Shown: positions 7,635 through 16,330 of the stretch, piece after piece | How positions within the stretch are numbered: the first letter of the stretch is position 1 | Layout of the letters: the number at the start of each line of letters is the position of its first letter | Source: DAOUKH01 sp964291475 | GTDB taxonomy: Bacteria; Chloroflexota; Dehalococcoidia; SHYB01 | Length of the DNA: 64,000 bases | Assembly (NCBI GenBank): GCA_964291475.2 | Contig: OZ220083.1 | Location: 558,001-622,000 of the forward strand | Reading direction: 5' to 3' | Program-made: the position numbers and the translations under genes | Notes under the pieces: generated by a model | The model's database searches: none | Seen by the model: only the letters and a program-made list of their open reading frames with translations | What the model was told of the DNA's origin: nothing

Positions 7635-8735
7635 ATGGCGTACAAGATCATTTCGGCAGACTCCCACGTGAACCCTCTCCCCTCGATGTGGCAGGAGTAC
7701 ACCGACCCCGAGTTCCGCGAGAAGGCTCCCCGCACGGAGATCCGGGGCGAATACGAGGTGATGATCTTCGAGGGAGAGGAGACCAAGCACTCGCTGATCT
7801 CCACCGTCGCGGGCCGCAAATACGAGGACTACGAGTCCGACTCGAAGAGCTTCGAGGACGGGCGGCGCGGCGGCTTCGACGCGGCGGCGCGCATCGTCGA
7901 CCAGGACGTCGACAACGTCGACGCCGAGGTCCTCTTCGGCGGGGTGCTCACCTTCAAGACGGCCGACCGTCCGCTGCGGTTCGCCCTGATGCGGGCCTAC
8001 AACGACTGGCTGGCCGACTTCTGCGCCGTGGCCCCCGACCGCCTCATCGGCATCGCCGAGATTCCCACGTGGGACGCCGAGCTTGCCGCGGCGGAGGCGA
8101 AACGGGCCCGCGACAAGGGGTTGAAGGGCGTTCTCATCCCCGCGATCCCGAACATCGAGGGGCCGTGGTCGGCGCCCGCCGACAAGAACTACACCCACCC
8201 GTGGTGGGACTCCCTGTGGAATGCCCTGGTCGACCTCGACATGCCGGCGCACATGCACCTCGGCGCGCACCCGCTGACGCCGGGGCTCAACCAGAACCTC
8301 TTCGCCTCTATCGTCTGCAACAAGGCGATGATGGCCGAGCCGATCACGTCGCTCATCTACTCCGGCGCGCTACGGCGCCATCCCAAGCTGAAGATCGTCT
8401 CTGTCGAGAGCGGCGTCGGCTGGATGGCGTTCATGGTGCCGTGGATGGACAACGTCTACGAGCGGCACCGCCACTGGCAGAACCTCGACCTCGGCGAGAT
8501 GCCCAGCACCTACTTCCGCCGCCAGGTCTACGGAACCTTCATCGAAGACCCCGTCGGCGTTCGGGAGCGCCATACCATCGGGATCGGCAACATCATGTGG
8601 TCCAACGACTATCCACACAGCGACAGCACGTGGCCGCATTCGATGGAGGCCATCCAGAAGGACTTCGAGGGCGTGCCCGACGACGAGGTCGAGATGCTCG
8701 TCTCGTCGAACGCACGGGGGCTGTACGCGCTGTAG
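7635..8735 (+). CDS. Amidohydrolase-2 family TIM-barrel metalloenzyme
   Basis: A 366-residue protein of the ACMSD-like amidohydrolase-related family, with ATG 7635 after an AGAAAGG site. It begins ISADSHVNPL, where the usual HxH is reduced to D-x-H. The middle has DMPAHMHLGAH with metal-binding His residues, then SVESGVGW and the closing SNDYPHSDSTWP motif with the conserved Asp. Members decarboxylate or hydrolyse aromatic and alicyclic carboxylic acids. The exact substrate is unknown. A paralogue with the same layout is at 44226. Confidence 0.8.
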   Translation: MAYKIISADSHVNPLPSMWQEYTDPEFREKAPRTEIRGEYEVMIFEGEETKHSLISTVAGRKYEDYESDSKSFEDGRRGGFDAAARIVDQDVDNVDAEVLFGGVLTFKTADRPLRFALMRAYNDWLADFCAVAPDRLIGIAEIPTWDAELAAAEAKRARDKGLKGVLIPAIPNIEGPWSAPADKNYTHPWWDSLWNALVDLDMPAHMHLGAHPLTPGLNQNLFASIVCNKAMMAEPITSLIYSGALRRHPKLKIVSVESGVGWMAFMVPWMDNVYERHRHWQNLDLGEMPSTYFRRQVYGTFIEDPVGVRERHTIGIGNIMWSNDYPHSDSTWPHSMEAIQKDFEGVPDDEVEMLVSSNARGLYAL

Positions 8736-9139
8736 GGGGAGCGGCGCGGCCAACGGCGCGGCCCTCCCCGCGACGGCCGTCTGTGACACGCCCCCTTGAC
8801 GACCCGCGGCGTCCCTGTTAATCTAACGGATAACGAACGTCTGTGCTACGCTCTGGCCCGTGGCCGCGGCGAATGCCGGCCGGCCCGCCCTTAGAGGGGG
8901 CGGACGCACTGCCTCTAACAGTGTAGCGGGCGAAGCGGAAGGAACGCCGGTCGTGGCCCGTGAGGGCCAATGCGCCGGCGTTCCCGGACACGCTGGGCGG
9001 ATTGCGGGGAAGACAGGGCCCATGCCCCTTGCGGAGACGGAACGGGCCCGGTTGCGCAAAGTTCTCCAAGTGGGGGAAGCAGCGCCCTCTCTCAAATCTC
9101 CCCCAGAGGGGAAGAGGTTTAGGGTGGCGCCCCTGCGGG
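8736..9139. other. Gene-free region between convergent genes, with structured DNA
   Basis: No supported gene was found between two converging 3' ends. The stretch holds a strong two-part hairpin at 8941-8984 and a family A-type repeat around 9088-9125 (TCTCCCCC, loop AGA, GGGGAAGA). Confidence 0.65.
8941..8984. repeat. Two-part inverted repeat in a convergent intergenic region
   Basis: GGAACGCCGG (8941-8950) is perfectly complementary to CCGGCGTTCC (8975-8984). Inside it TGGCCC (8954-8959) pairs with GGGCCA (8964-8969) around a GTGA loop. The internal bulge is 3 nt on one side and 5 nt on the other. No T-tract follows, so it is not a classical terminator. Its function is unknown. Confidence 0.6.
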
Positions 9140-10291
9140 CTAGCGGCCCGCCTCGGCGAGGACGTGGCGGGAGATGACGAGGCGCTGGATCTGCGACGTG
9201 CCCTCGTAGATCTCGGTGACCTTCGCGTCGCGGTAGTAGCGCTCGACGGGGCTTTCCTTGAAGTAGCCGATCCCGCCGTGGAGCTGGAGCGCCATGTCGG
9301 CGACCTTGGTGGCGGTCTCGCTGGCGAAGAGCTTCGCCATCGAGGCTTGCTTGGAGAAGGGCAGGCCGTCGTCGTGGAGTGAGGCGGCCTGGTAGGTCAG
9401 CAGGCGGGCCGCTTCGATCTGGGTCGCCATGTCGGCGAGCATCCACTGCACGCCCTGGAAGCCGGCGATGGTCTGGCCGAACTGCTCCCGCTGGTTCACG
9501 TGCTTCATGGCGAGGTCGAAGGCGCCCTGCGCGATGCCCACCGCCTGCGCCCCGATGATGGGGCGGCTGGCGTCGAGGATCTGCATGGCGACCTTGAAGC
9601 CGTCGCCCGCTGGAGCGACGAGGTTCTCGCCGGGCACGAAGACGTCGTCGAAGTAGACGTCCGAGGTCGTCGAGGCGCGCATCCCCAGCTTGCCGTGCTG
9701 CTTGCGGACTTCGAGGCCCGGCGTCCCCGCCTCCACGATCGCGCTGACCACGCCCTTGGCCCGCGATCCGGGCTGGGCCGTGGCGAAGACGAGGAGCGTA
9801 TCGGCGACGTCGCCGTTGGTGATGTAGGTCTTCGCCCCGTTGAGGACGAAGCCGCCGTCCTTGGCCGCGGCGTGGGTGCTGCCGCCGGCGGCGTCACTGC
9901 CCGCGTTCGGCTCGGTGAGACAGAAGGCGCCGATGGCCTCGCCCCGCGCCAGGGGCGGGACGTACTTCTCCTTCTGGGCGTCGGTCCCGAACCGCTCGAT
10001 GCCGATGGTGGCGAGTGAGAGGCTGGCGAGTAAGGTCAGGCTCATGCTGGGATCGAAGCGGGCCAGCTCCTCGACGGCGATCGCGGTCTGCAGCAGGTCG
10101 CCGCCCCCGCCGTCGCGCTCGGGGGCGATGCCGAGGCCGGCGAGCCCGAGGTCGCCGACCTTGCGGTAGAGCGCGGCGTCGAACGACTCCGCCGCGTCGC
10201 GGTCCAGTGCCCCGGGCTCGAGCTCGCGGACCGAGAAGTCGCGGATGGCGCGGCGGAGAAGCTGGTCGGACTCGGAGTAGGTGAACTGCAT
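9140..10291 (-). CDS. Acyl-CoA dehydrogenase
   Basis: A 383-residue FAD-dependent dehydrogenase introducing the alpha-beta double bond into an acyl-CoA. Recognisable elements are the N-terminal helical domain, the FAD loop FCLTEPNAGSDA, NGAKTYITNGD, LGMRAS, and the C-terminal IYEGTSQIQR with catalytic Glu363. This is a canonical short/medium-chain type. It is the last gene of a minus-strand unit after the acyl-CoA mutase subunit and a VOC protein, with 16 nt to the VOC stop. The context suits branched-chain acyl-CoA breakdown. Confidence 0.92.
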   Translation of the reverse strand: MQFTYSESDQLLRRAIRDFSVRELEPGALDRDAAESFDAALYRKVGDLGLAGLGIAPERDGGGGDLLQTAIAVEELARFDPSMSLTLLASLSLATIGIERFGTDAQKEKYVPPLARGEAIGAFCLTEPNAGSDAAGGSTHAAAKDGGFVLNGAKTYITNGDVADTLLVFATAQPGSRAKGVVSAIVEAGTPGLEVRKQHGKLGMRASTTSDVYFDDVFVPGENLVAPAGDGFKVAMQILDASRPIIGAQAVGIAQGAFDLAMKHVNQREQFGQTIAGFQGVQWMLADMATQIEAARLLTYQAASLHDDGLPFSKQASMAKLFASETATKVADMALQLHGGIGYFKESPVERYYRDAKVTEIYEGTSQIQRLVISRHVLAEAGR

Positions 10292-10307
10292 GTGGCTCCT
10301 GCCGGGG

Positions 10308-10787
10308 CTATCCCGCCCGCTTGGCCTCTTCGATCTGGCGGAGGACCGAGGCGTCGTCGCCGTCGAGGTCGATGGGGACGGAGAGGGGCTGGGGCCAGGT
10401 CGGTGCGACGGTGTAGTAGGCCTCGAGGACGTTGCCCTCGGGGTCCTTGAAGTAGATGCTCGCCGTGTTCCCGTGGGTGACCGTCTGGGTGATCTCGACG
10501 CCGTCGTTCTCGAACGTCCGCTTGAAGCCCCGCAGCTCGTCGAGGCTCTGGACGTGGAAGGCGACCTGCTGGAGATGGGACGGCCCCGGCCCGCCGGCGT
10601 CTCCCCGGCGCTCGATCAGCAGCACTTCGTGGTGCTCCTCGTCGGGCCGCGAGGAGAGGAAGACCATGCGCCGCTCGGCGCTCTCATCCGTCACTTCGAG
10701 CCCGAGCACGCGGGTGTAGAAGTCGCGCATGCGGGGCAGGTCGCGGACGTAGAGACCGACATGGCCCAGGGACGACAGCTTCGGCAT
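10308..10787 (-). CDS. VOC-family protein (extradiol dioxygenase-like fold)
   Basis: A 159-residue protein with ATG 10787 after GGAGAAGGAGG. It has two beta-alpha-beta-beta-beta modules. Likely metal ligands are His9 (LGHVGLYV), His78 (VAFHV) and Glu122 (NVLEAYY), the H-H-E triad of extradiol dioxygenases and other VOC enzymes. It sits between an acyl-CoA mutase subunit and an acyl-CoA dehydrogenase. Methylmalonyl-CoA epimerase is a VOC protein and was considered, but the sequence looks more like ring-cleavage dioxygenases. The function is unresolved. Confidence 0.8.
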   Translation of the reverse strand: MPKLSSLGHVGLYVRDLPRMRDFYTRVLGLEVTDESAERRMVFLSSRPDEEHHEVLLIERRGDAGGPGPSHLQQVAFHVQSLDELRGFKRTFENDGVEITQTVTHGNTASIYFKDPEGNVLEAYYTVAPTWPQPLSVPIDLDGDDASVLRQIEEAKRAG

Positions 10788-10813
10788 GGCGGCCTCCTTC
10801 TCCTACGGCTCGG

Positions 10814-12472
10814 CTAGAAGACGATCGCCTCCCGGTAGACGCCCCACTCTTCGCGCAGGGCGTCGCAGATTTCGCCGAGGGTGACGTAGTTCTCGACGGC
10901 CTCGACGAGCACCGGCATGGCGTTGTCCGAGCCCCGGGCCATGGCGCGCACCTTCTGAAGTGCGGCCTCGGCGGCGGCGGGGTCGCGCTGCGCCCGTACC
11001 TGGTTGAGACGGGCGAGCTGGCGTTCCGCCGCCTCCTGGTCGATGCGCAGGATGTCGCGGTTGTCCTTGTCCTCGGTGACGTAACGGTTCACGCCGACGA
11101 TGACGGTGTCGCCGGCCTCGATGCTCTTCTGGTGCTGATAGGCCGATTCCTGGATCTCGCGCTGGATGTAGCCGCGGTCGATGGCGGCGAGCGCCCCGCC
11201 CATGTCCTCGATGGCCTGCAGGTACTCGTTGGCCTTCTCCTCGACGGTGTCGGTCAGGTGCTCGACGTAATACGAGCCCGCCAGCGGGTCGACGGTGTCG
11301 GCGACGCCGCACTCCTCGGCGAGGATCTGCTGCGTGCGCAGCGCGATGGTGACCGCCTTGTCCGTGGGCAGGGCCAGGGCCTCGTCCATGGAGTTGGTGT
11401 GCAGCGACTGCGTGCCGCCGAGCACGGCGGCGAGCGCCTGCACCGTGGTGCGCACCACGTTGTTCTCGACCTGCTGCGCGGTCAGGCTCACCCCGGCGGT
11501 CTGGGTGTGGAAGCGCAGCGGCCAGGAGCGCGGGTTCTTCGCCCCGTAGCGTTCCTTCATCAACCGCGCCCAGAGGCGGCGGGCGGCGCGGTACTTGGCG
11601 ACTTCCTCGAAGAAGTTCTTCTGGGCCACGAAGAAGAAGGAGAGCCGCGGCGCGAAGGCGTCGATGTCGAGGCCCGATTCCAGGGCCGCGTCGACGTAGG
11701 CGATGCCGTTGGCGATGGTGAAGGCGAGCTCCTGGGCCGCGGTCGCGCCGGCCTCGCTCATGTGGTAGCCGCTGATGCTGATCGTGTTCCACTGCGGCAC
11801 ACTCTCCGAGCAGTACTTGAAGACGTCGGTGATCAGCCGCAGCGAGGGCTTCGGCGGGAAGATGTAGGTGCCCCGCGCGATGTACTCCTTCAAAATGTCG
11901 TTCTGGACCGTGCCGCCGAGCTTCTCGGCGGGCACACCCTGCTTCTTCGCTACGGCGATGTAGAGCGCGAGCAAGATCGGCGCCGTCGCGTTGATCGTCA
12001 TCGACGTGGTGACCTTGTCGAGCGGGATCTCGTCGAACAGGGTCTCCATGTCGGCCAGGCTGCAGATGGGGACGCCGACCTTGCCCACCTCGCCGCGCGC
12101 CATCTCGGCGTCGGAGTCGTAGCCGGTCTGCGTGGGCAGGTCGAAGGCGACGCTCAGGCCCGTCTGTCCCTGGTCGAGCAGGTAGCGGTAGCGCCGGTTC
12201 GACTCCTCGGCGGAGGCGAAGCCGGCATACTGGCGCATGGTCCAGAGGCGGCCGCGGTACATCGTCGGCTGGACGCCCCGGGTGTAGGGGTACTGGCCGG
12301 GGTAGCCGACGTCCTCGTCGTAGCCGCCGTTCGCCTCGCCGTCGGGGCCGTAGACGGGCTCGATGGGATAGCCCGACGTGCTCGCGAACTCCTTACGCTC
12401 CCCGAAGCGCTTCACCGCCGGGTCGTAGGTCTTTTCGCGCCACTCGGACTCGGCCTTCCGTCTCGTGGTCAT
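10814..12472 (-). CDS. Acyl-CoA (methylmalonyl-CoA-type) mutase large subunit
   Basis: A 552-residue substrate-binding TIM-barrel subunit of an adenosylcobalamin-dependent acyl-CoA mutase. ATG 12472 follows GGAGGTGCCCCCC. Motifs include GVQPTMYRGRLWTMRQYAGF, VAFDLPTQTGYDSD, ISGYHMSEAGA and TAGVSLTAQQVENNVVR. The C-terminal B12-binding domain is absent, so this is the split form and needs a separate small subunit, not present in the window. It could act on methylmalonyl-, isobutyryl- or another branched acyl-CoA. It leads an operon with the VOC protein and the acyl-CoA dehydrogenase. Confidence 0.9.
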   Translation of the reverse strand: MTTRRKAESEWREKTYDPAVKRFGERKEFASTSGYPIEPVYGPDGEANGGYDEDVGYPGQYPYTRGVQPTMYRGRLWTMRQYAGFASAEESNRRYRYLLDQGQTGLSVAFDLPTQTGYDSDAEMARGEVGKVGVPICSLADMETLFDEIPLDKVTTSMTINATAPILLALYIAVAKKQGVPAEKLGGTVQNDILKEYIARGTYIFPPKPSLRLITDVFKYCSESVPQWNTISISGYHMSEAGATAAQELAFTIANGIAYVDAALESGLDIDAFAPRLSFFFVAQKNFFEEVAKYRAARRLWARLMKERYGAKNPRSWPLRFHTQTAGVSLTAQQVENNVVRTTVQALAAVLGGTQSLHTNSMDEALALPTDKAVTIALRTQQILAEECGVADTVDPLAGSYYVEHLTDTVEEKANEYLQAIEDMGGALAAIDRGYIQREIQESAYQHQKSIEAGDTVIVGVNRYVTEDKDNRDILRIDQEAAERQLARLNQVRAQRDPAAAEAALQKVRAMARGSDNAMPVLVEAVENYVTLGEICDALREEWGVYREAIVF

Positions 12473-12643
12473 GGGGGGCACCTCCAACGCCGCGCGGGCC
12501 GCCCTACCGGCGTCGCGGAGCTTTCGGCGCTTCTGTTGCGGCGCCGCCCTTCAGTCTACCCAATCGCCTCCGGCGGTTCAAACGGGCGGGGGGTGGGTAA
12601 GCCGCCCTTGCGGAACACGGGGCGCGCTCATAGGCTGGACGCC

Positions 12644-13711
12644 ATGCCTCCGCCTGAAAGAGACACGAACGACGACGCGCTCCAACGCGAGCTCTTCGCC
12701 AAGCCCCAACGCGCCGAGCACTACGTCGCCATGTCGCTCGCCTTCATGCGGACCGCCGTGCTGCGCGCCGGACTCGAGCTGCGTATCTTCGACCACATGG
12801 CCAAAGGCCCAGCCGACGCCGATACCATTGCTGCCGCCGCGGGCACCGACCCTCGGGCCACGCGGCTCCTCCTCGAAGGCCTCGTCGCTCTGCAGACGCT
12901 GGTTGTCGAGGACGGAAAACACCGGCTGACGCCGTCGGCGCAGGCCCACCTCGTGAGCGGCAGGCCGGGCTACGTCGGCGGGGTACGGCGCATCTTCGCC
13001 GGCGACCGTCTATGGGACCGCCTGGGCCGGCTGGCGGACGGCGTCCGAACCGGCGGCCCGATCGACGGCGAACTCGAAGACAACCCGGATACGGACGAGT
13101 GGGTCCTCCAGGCCGGGGCGAGTCTGCTCTTCGCCGGCCCCGCGGCCAAATCGCTTCTCCGCGTCATCGGCGATTGGGCCCGCGAGCGGGAGCGGCTCCA
13201 CGTTCTCGATGTGGGGTGCGGCGGCGGTTCCTACGGCTTCTACATGGCACGGGCCCATCCCGGCGCCAAGGTGTGGGCCAACGACGGCGCGGCGGTGCTC
13301 GAGGAGGCGAGGAAGGAGGCGGACCGCCTCGACGTCGCGGACCGCATCGTCTACCTGCCCGGCGACGCCTTCGAGATCGACCTCGGCGGGCCCTACGACC
13401 TCTCCATCGTCAGCATGGTGCTCGACCTGTTCTCCGTCGAGCAGGGGACTGAGCTGCTGCGGCGGGTGCGTGCCGGGCTCGCAGACGACGGGCGCGTCGC
13501 CATCCACGCCTTCCTCCTCGACGACCCGCTGATGGAAGGCCGCGGCTGGTTCGCGACGGCGTACTCACTCGGCCTCTTGATGGGGACCGCCGGCGGCGAG
13601 TGCCGCCGCCGGGAGCAGTACGAGCGCATGCTCGACGACGCCGGCTTCGGCAAGCCCGAGGTCTCCGAGGGCATGCCCAACGCCTACTGGCTCATCGCCG
13701 ACCGCGCGTAG
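12644..13711 (+). CDS. SAM-dependent methyltransferase (O-methyltransferase-like)
   Basis: A 355-residue protein starting at ATG 12644. The N-terminal ~110 residues form a winged-helix/dimerisation domain (ELRIFDHMAKGPADADTIAA, then the RLLLEGLVAL region) typical of plant-like O-methyltransferases. The C-terminal Rossmann domain begins with VLDVGCGGGSYGFYMA (about 187-202), which binds SAM. The substrate is probably a small hydroxylated molecule or pigment; this cannot be told from sequence. It is divergent from the mutase operon and followed by a promoter and hairpin belonging to the next gene. Confidence 0.82.
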   Translation: MPPPERDTNDDALQRELFAKPQRAEHYVAMSLAFMRTAVLRAGLELRIFDHMAKGPADADTIAAAAGTDPRATRLLLEGLVALQTLVVEDGKHRLTPSAQAHLVSGRPGYVGGVRRIFAGDRLWDRLGRLADGVRTGGPIDGELEDNPDTDEWVLQAGASLLFAGPAAKSLLRVIGDWARERERLHVLDVGCGGGSYGFYMARAHPGAKVWANDGAAVLEEARKEADRLDVADRIVYLPGDAFEIDLGGPYDLSIVSMVLDLFSVEQGTELLRRVRAGLADDGRVAIHAFLLDDPLMEGRGWFATAYSLGLLMGTAGGECRRREQYERMLDDAGFGKPEVSEGMPNAYWLIADRA

Positions 13712-13732
13712 GCGACGGCTGACACGCTTGCG

Positions 13733-13761
13733 TTGACACGATGGGGCCAAGCTCGTATAGT
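13733..13761 (+). promoter_or_regulatory. Near-perfect sigma70-type promoter upstream of the NYN gene
   Basis: TTGACA at 13733-13738 and TATAGT at 13756-13761 with exactly 17 nt between. The predicted start point is near 13768, about 75 nt before the NYN start codon and 30 nt before a terminator-like hairpin. This is one of the best promoter matches in the window. Confidence 0.7.
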
Positions 13762-13798
13762 CAAACCATACCCCCCCTATCGCTTCGCCGGTAGGGTC

Positions 13799-13830
13799 GA
13801 GACCGCCTCCGGGCGGTCTCTGTCTTTGTT
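13799..13830 (+). terminator. Terminator-like hairpin in the leader of the NYN gene
   Basis: GAGACCGCC (13799-13807), loop TCCG, GGCGGTCTC (13812-13820): nine perfect pairs followed by TGTCTTTGTT. It lies between the promoter at 13733 and the TTG at 13845. It could be an attenuator for that gene, the end of a ~60-nt small RNA, or a terminator for the upstream methyltransferase. Confidence 0.6.
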
Positions 13831-13844
13831 AGAGGCCAGCGCCG

Positions 13845-14474
13845 TTGATCTCCAACGTCTACGTCGACGGGTTCAATCTGTACAACCGTGCGGTTAAGGG
13901 GACGGGGTTCAAGTGGCTAGACCTGCGGAAGCTGGCTGAGGTCCTATTCCCCAACGACACGATCAATCGGATCTGTTACTTCACGGCGCTCTTGACTCCA
14001 CGACCGAGCGATCCATACAAGCCACGGCGGCAACTCATCTATCTGAGGGCCTTGCAGACGCTTCCAGGGTTCGAGGCGCATTTCGGCCGCTTCCAGCCGC
14101 AGACGAAGATACGTCCGCTCGCTCGGCCGGTGCGGGGGCTCCCGGCGTACGTCGACGTTCTCGACTCACAGGAAAAGGGGTCGGACGTGAACCTCGCGAC
14201 GCGCCTGCTCGTTGACGGCTTCACCGGGGCCTACGAACAGGCCATCGTGGTGACGAATGATGCCGACCTAGCGGCTCCGATACGGTACGTTCGGGATGGA
14301 CTGCGCCTTCCCATCGTCATAGTCAACCCCGATAGGAAGGCGAATACGCCCAGGGATCTGCAGAGCGCGGTGACGCGCGTCAAGCGGCTGTGGAAGAGCC
14401 ATCTGCGGCGCAGCCAGTTCCCGCCGTCGATCAAAGACCGGCAGGGCACGATAAGCCGGCCGGCCGGGTGGTAA
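13845..14474 (+). CDS. NYN-domain (PIN-like) ribonuclease-type protein
   Basis: A 209-residue protein with TTG start at 13845; no better in-frame start is present. The NYN/PIN-like metal site is visible: Asp8 in VYVDGFNLY, Asp114 in KGSDVNLA, and Asp139/Asp141 in VVTNDADL. NYN proteins are metal-dependent RNA-cleaving nucleases of the LabA/MARF1 type, some linked to defence or RNA turnover. The C-terminal ~30 residues (SHLRRSQFPP onwards) are basic. It has its own promoter and a terminator-like leader hairpin, and stands apart from the metabolic genes around it. A transferred origin is possible. Confidence 0.85.
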   Translation: MISNVYVDGFNLYNRAVKGTGFKWLDLRKLAEVLFPNDTINRICYFTALLTPRPSDPYKPRRQLIYLRALQTLPGFEAHFGRFQPQTKIRPLARPVRGLPAYVDVLDSQEKGSDVNLATRLLVDGFTGAYEQAIVVTNDADLAAPIRYVRDGLRLPIVIVNPDRKANTPRDLQSAVTRVKRLWKSHLRRSQFPPSIKDRQGTISRPAGW

Positions 14475-14488
14475 GGCTACGCCCGCGC

Positions 14489-16330
14489 CTAGTCCACGCG
14501 GGCGGCGCCGTTGGATTCGAGCTGGTAGTTCATCGTGTAGAGGCGGTGGTAGACGCCGCCCTGCGCCATCAGCGCCTCGTGCGGGCCCGACTCGACGATG
14601 CGCCCCCGTTCCAGCACGACGATCTGGTCGGCGTTGCGGATGGTGGAGAGGCGGTGCGCGATGACGACCGACGTGCGCCCCTTGAGCAGCTGGGCGAGGG
14701 CGTTCTGGATCAGCACCTCGGTCTGCGTGTCGATGTTCGCCGTGGCTTCGTCGAGGATCAAGATTGCCGGGTCGCGGACGATGGCGCGGGCGTAGCTGAC
14801 GAGCTGTCGCTGCCCCACGCTCAGGTTGCCGCCGCGCTCCTGCAGCACGGTGTCGTAGCCGTGCTCCAAGGCCATGATGAAGTCGTGGGCCCCGACGAGC
14901 CGCGCCGCCTCCTCGATCTCCTCGTCCGTTGCCTCCGGCCGTCCGTAGCGGATGTTGTCGCGCACGGACATCGAGAACAGGAACGGGTCCTGGAGCACCA
15001 TGCTCATACGCGCCCGCAGCGACGACGCCGTCACCGACCGCACGTCGTGGCCGTCGACCAGGATCGTGCCGCCGGAGATGTCGTAGAGCCGCGCGATCAG
15101 CGACGTGATCGTCGTCTTGCCCGCGCCGGTCTGCCCCACGAGGGCGACGGTCTCGCCGGGCCGCACGTGCAAGTTGATGTCGTGCAGCACCTGGACGTCG
15201 GGGGTGTAGTGGTGGCTGACGCGCACGAAGGTGATCTCACCCTTGACGTCGGTGAGGTCGACCGCGTCCGGCGCGTCCACGATGTCGGCCGTGGTGTCGA
15301 GGACTTCGAAGATGCGAACTCCCGACGCCATGGCCCGCTGCATCTCGGTGTACTGCATCGTTAGGTTGCGGATGGGGTCGAAGAAGCGCTGGATGTAGAG
15401 GGCGAAGGCCACCAGCACCGCGACTTCCAGCGTGCCGCCGAGCACTAGGTTGCCCCCGAAGATCACGACGATGGTGAGTGCCGTCGCCATCAACGTCTCG
15501 ACCTTGGGCAGGATGAGCGCGGAGAGCCGGGCTGCTTCCAAATTCCGCTGGAGGTGGCCGTCGTTCAGGTCGTCGAAGTTGGAGAAGTTACGGTCCTGCC
15601 GGTTCAGGCTCTGCACCACGCGGACGCCGGAGATGCTCTCCTGCAGATCGGCGTTTACCAGGGCGATGGCCTGCCGCACCCGTATGAAGGCCATGCGGGC
15701 GTGGCTCTGCCAGAAGTAAAGCCCGATGAAGAGCACGGGCACCACGGAGAGCGTCCCCGCCGCCAGCCGGGGCTCCATGAGGAACATGGCGACCAGGATT
15801 CCGCCCAGCGCCAGGATGTCGGCGATCCCGAGGATGGCGGTGGAGAGGAACTCCTGAAGGTTGAGAATGTCGTTCTGGACGCGGGACATGACGCGACCGA
15901 TCTCGTTTCGGTCGTGGAAGGTCATCGAGAGGCGGTGGAGGTGGCGGAACATATCGTCGCGCAGGGTGTAGAGGATGCCCTGGGTCACCCGCGCCATGGC
16001 GCGGAGGTGGATGTACTGCGCCGCCCAACCGCCGAGCGCGACTGAGATGAAGATGATCACGGTGCGGTTCAGCGCGCCGCCCTCGCCGTCCTGGATCTGC
16101 TCGATGCCGATGGCCACGAGCCAGGGCGCCGCGACGAGCGCCGCGGTGTAGAGCAACATCGTCACCGCGGCGATGATCGCCATCGTTTTGTACGGCCGGA
16201 CGTAGCGGAACAGCCGCGCAATGACCCGGTTGTCGAACGGTTTGGTGAGGACCTCCTCGTCGTCGGCGAGCCGGCTCGATCCGACTGCCTGCCGCATCGC
16301 GGAAACACCTCCGCCCATCCCGCCTCGCAT
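14489..16330 (-). CDS. ABC exporter half-transporter, catalytically complete subunit
   Basis: A 613-residue type IV ABC exporter with fused membrane and ATPase domains. About six transmembrane helices lie in residues 40-330. Walker A GQTGAGKTT is near residue 400, followed by LSVGQRQLVSYARAI, Walker B ILILDEAT with the catalytic Glu, and the switch His in VVIAHRLST. Its ATG overlaps the TAA of the upstream half-transporter (TAATG), implying translational coupling and a heterodimer. The substrate may be a lipid or drug; it is unknown. The last gene of the unit converges on the NYN gene. Confidence 0.9.
   Translation of the reverse strand: MRGGMGGGVSAMRQAVGSSRLADDEEVLTKPFDNRVIARLFRYVRPYKTMAIIAAVTMLLYTAALVAAPWLVAIGIEQIQDGEGGALNRTVIIFISVALGGWAAQYIHLRAMARVTQGILYTLRDDMFRHLHRLSMTFHDRNEIGRVMSRVQNDILNLQEFLSTAILGIADILALGGILVAMFLMEPRLAAGTLSVVPVLFIGLYFWQSHARMAFIRVRQAIALVNADLQESISGVRVVQSLNRQDRNFSNFDDLNDGHLQRNLEAARLSALILPKVETLMATALTIVVIFGGNLVLGGTLEVAVLVAFALYIQRFFDPIRNLTMQYTEMQRAMASGVRIFEVLDTTADIVDAPDAVDLTDVKGEITFVRVSHHYTPDVQVLHDINLHVRPGETVALVGQTGAGKTTITSLIARLYDISGGTILVDGHDVRSVTASSLRARMSMVLQDPFLFSMSVRDNIRYGRPEATDEEIEEAARLVGAHDFIMALEHGYDTVLQERGGNLSVGQRQLVSYARAIVRDPAILILDEATANIDTQTEVLIQNALAQLLKGRTSVVIAHRLSTIRNADQIVVLERGRIVESGPHEALMAQGGVYHRLYTMNYQLESNGAARVD

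Noticed and set aside
10308..10787. Methylmalonyl-CoA epimerase
   Set aside because: It is next to an acyl-CoA mutase and has a VOC fold, but it is longer and resembles extradiol dioxygenase-like VOC proteins more. It was kept as an unassigned VOC protein.
11132..13711. An 859-codon plus-strand frame
   Set aside because: Only its last 355 codons are the methyltransferase. The upstream part is antisense to the acyl-CoA mutase gene and has no domain.
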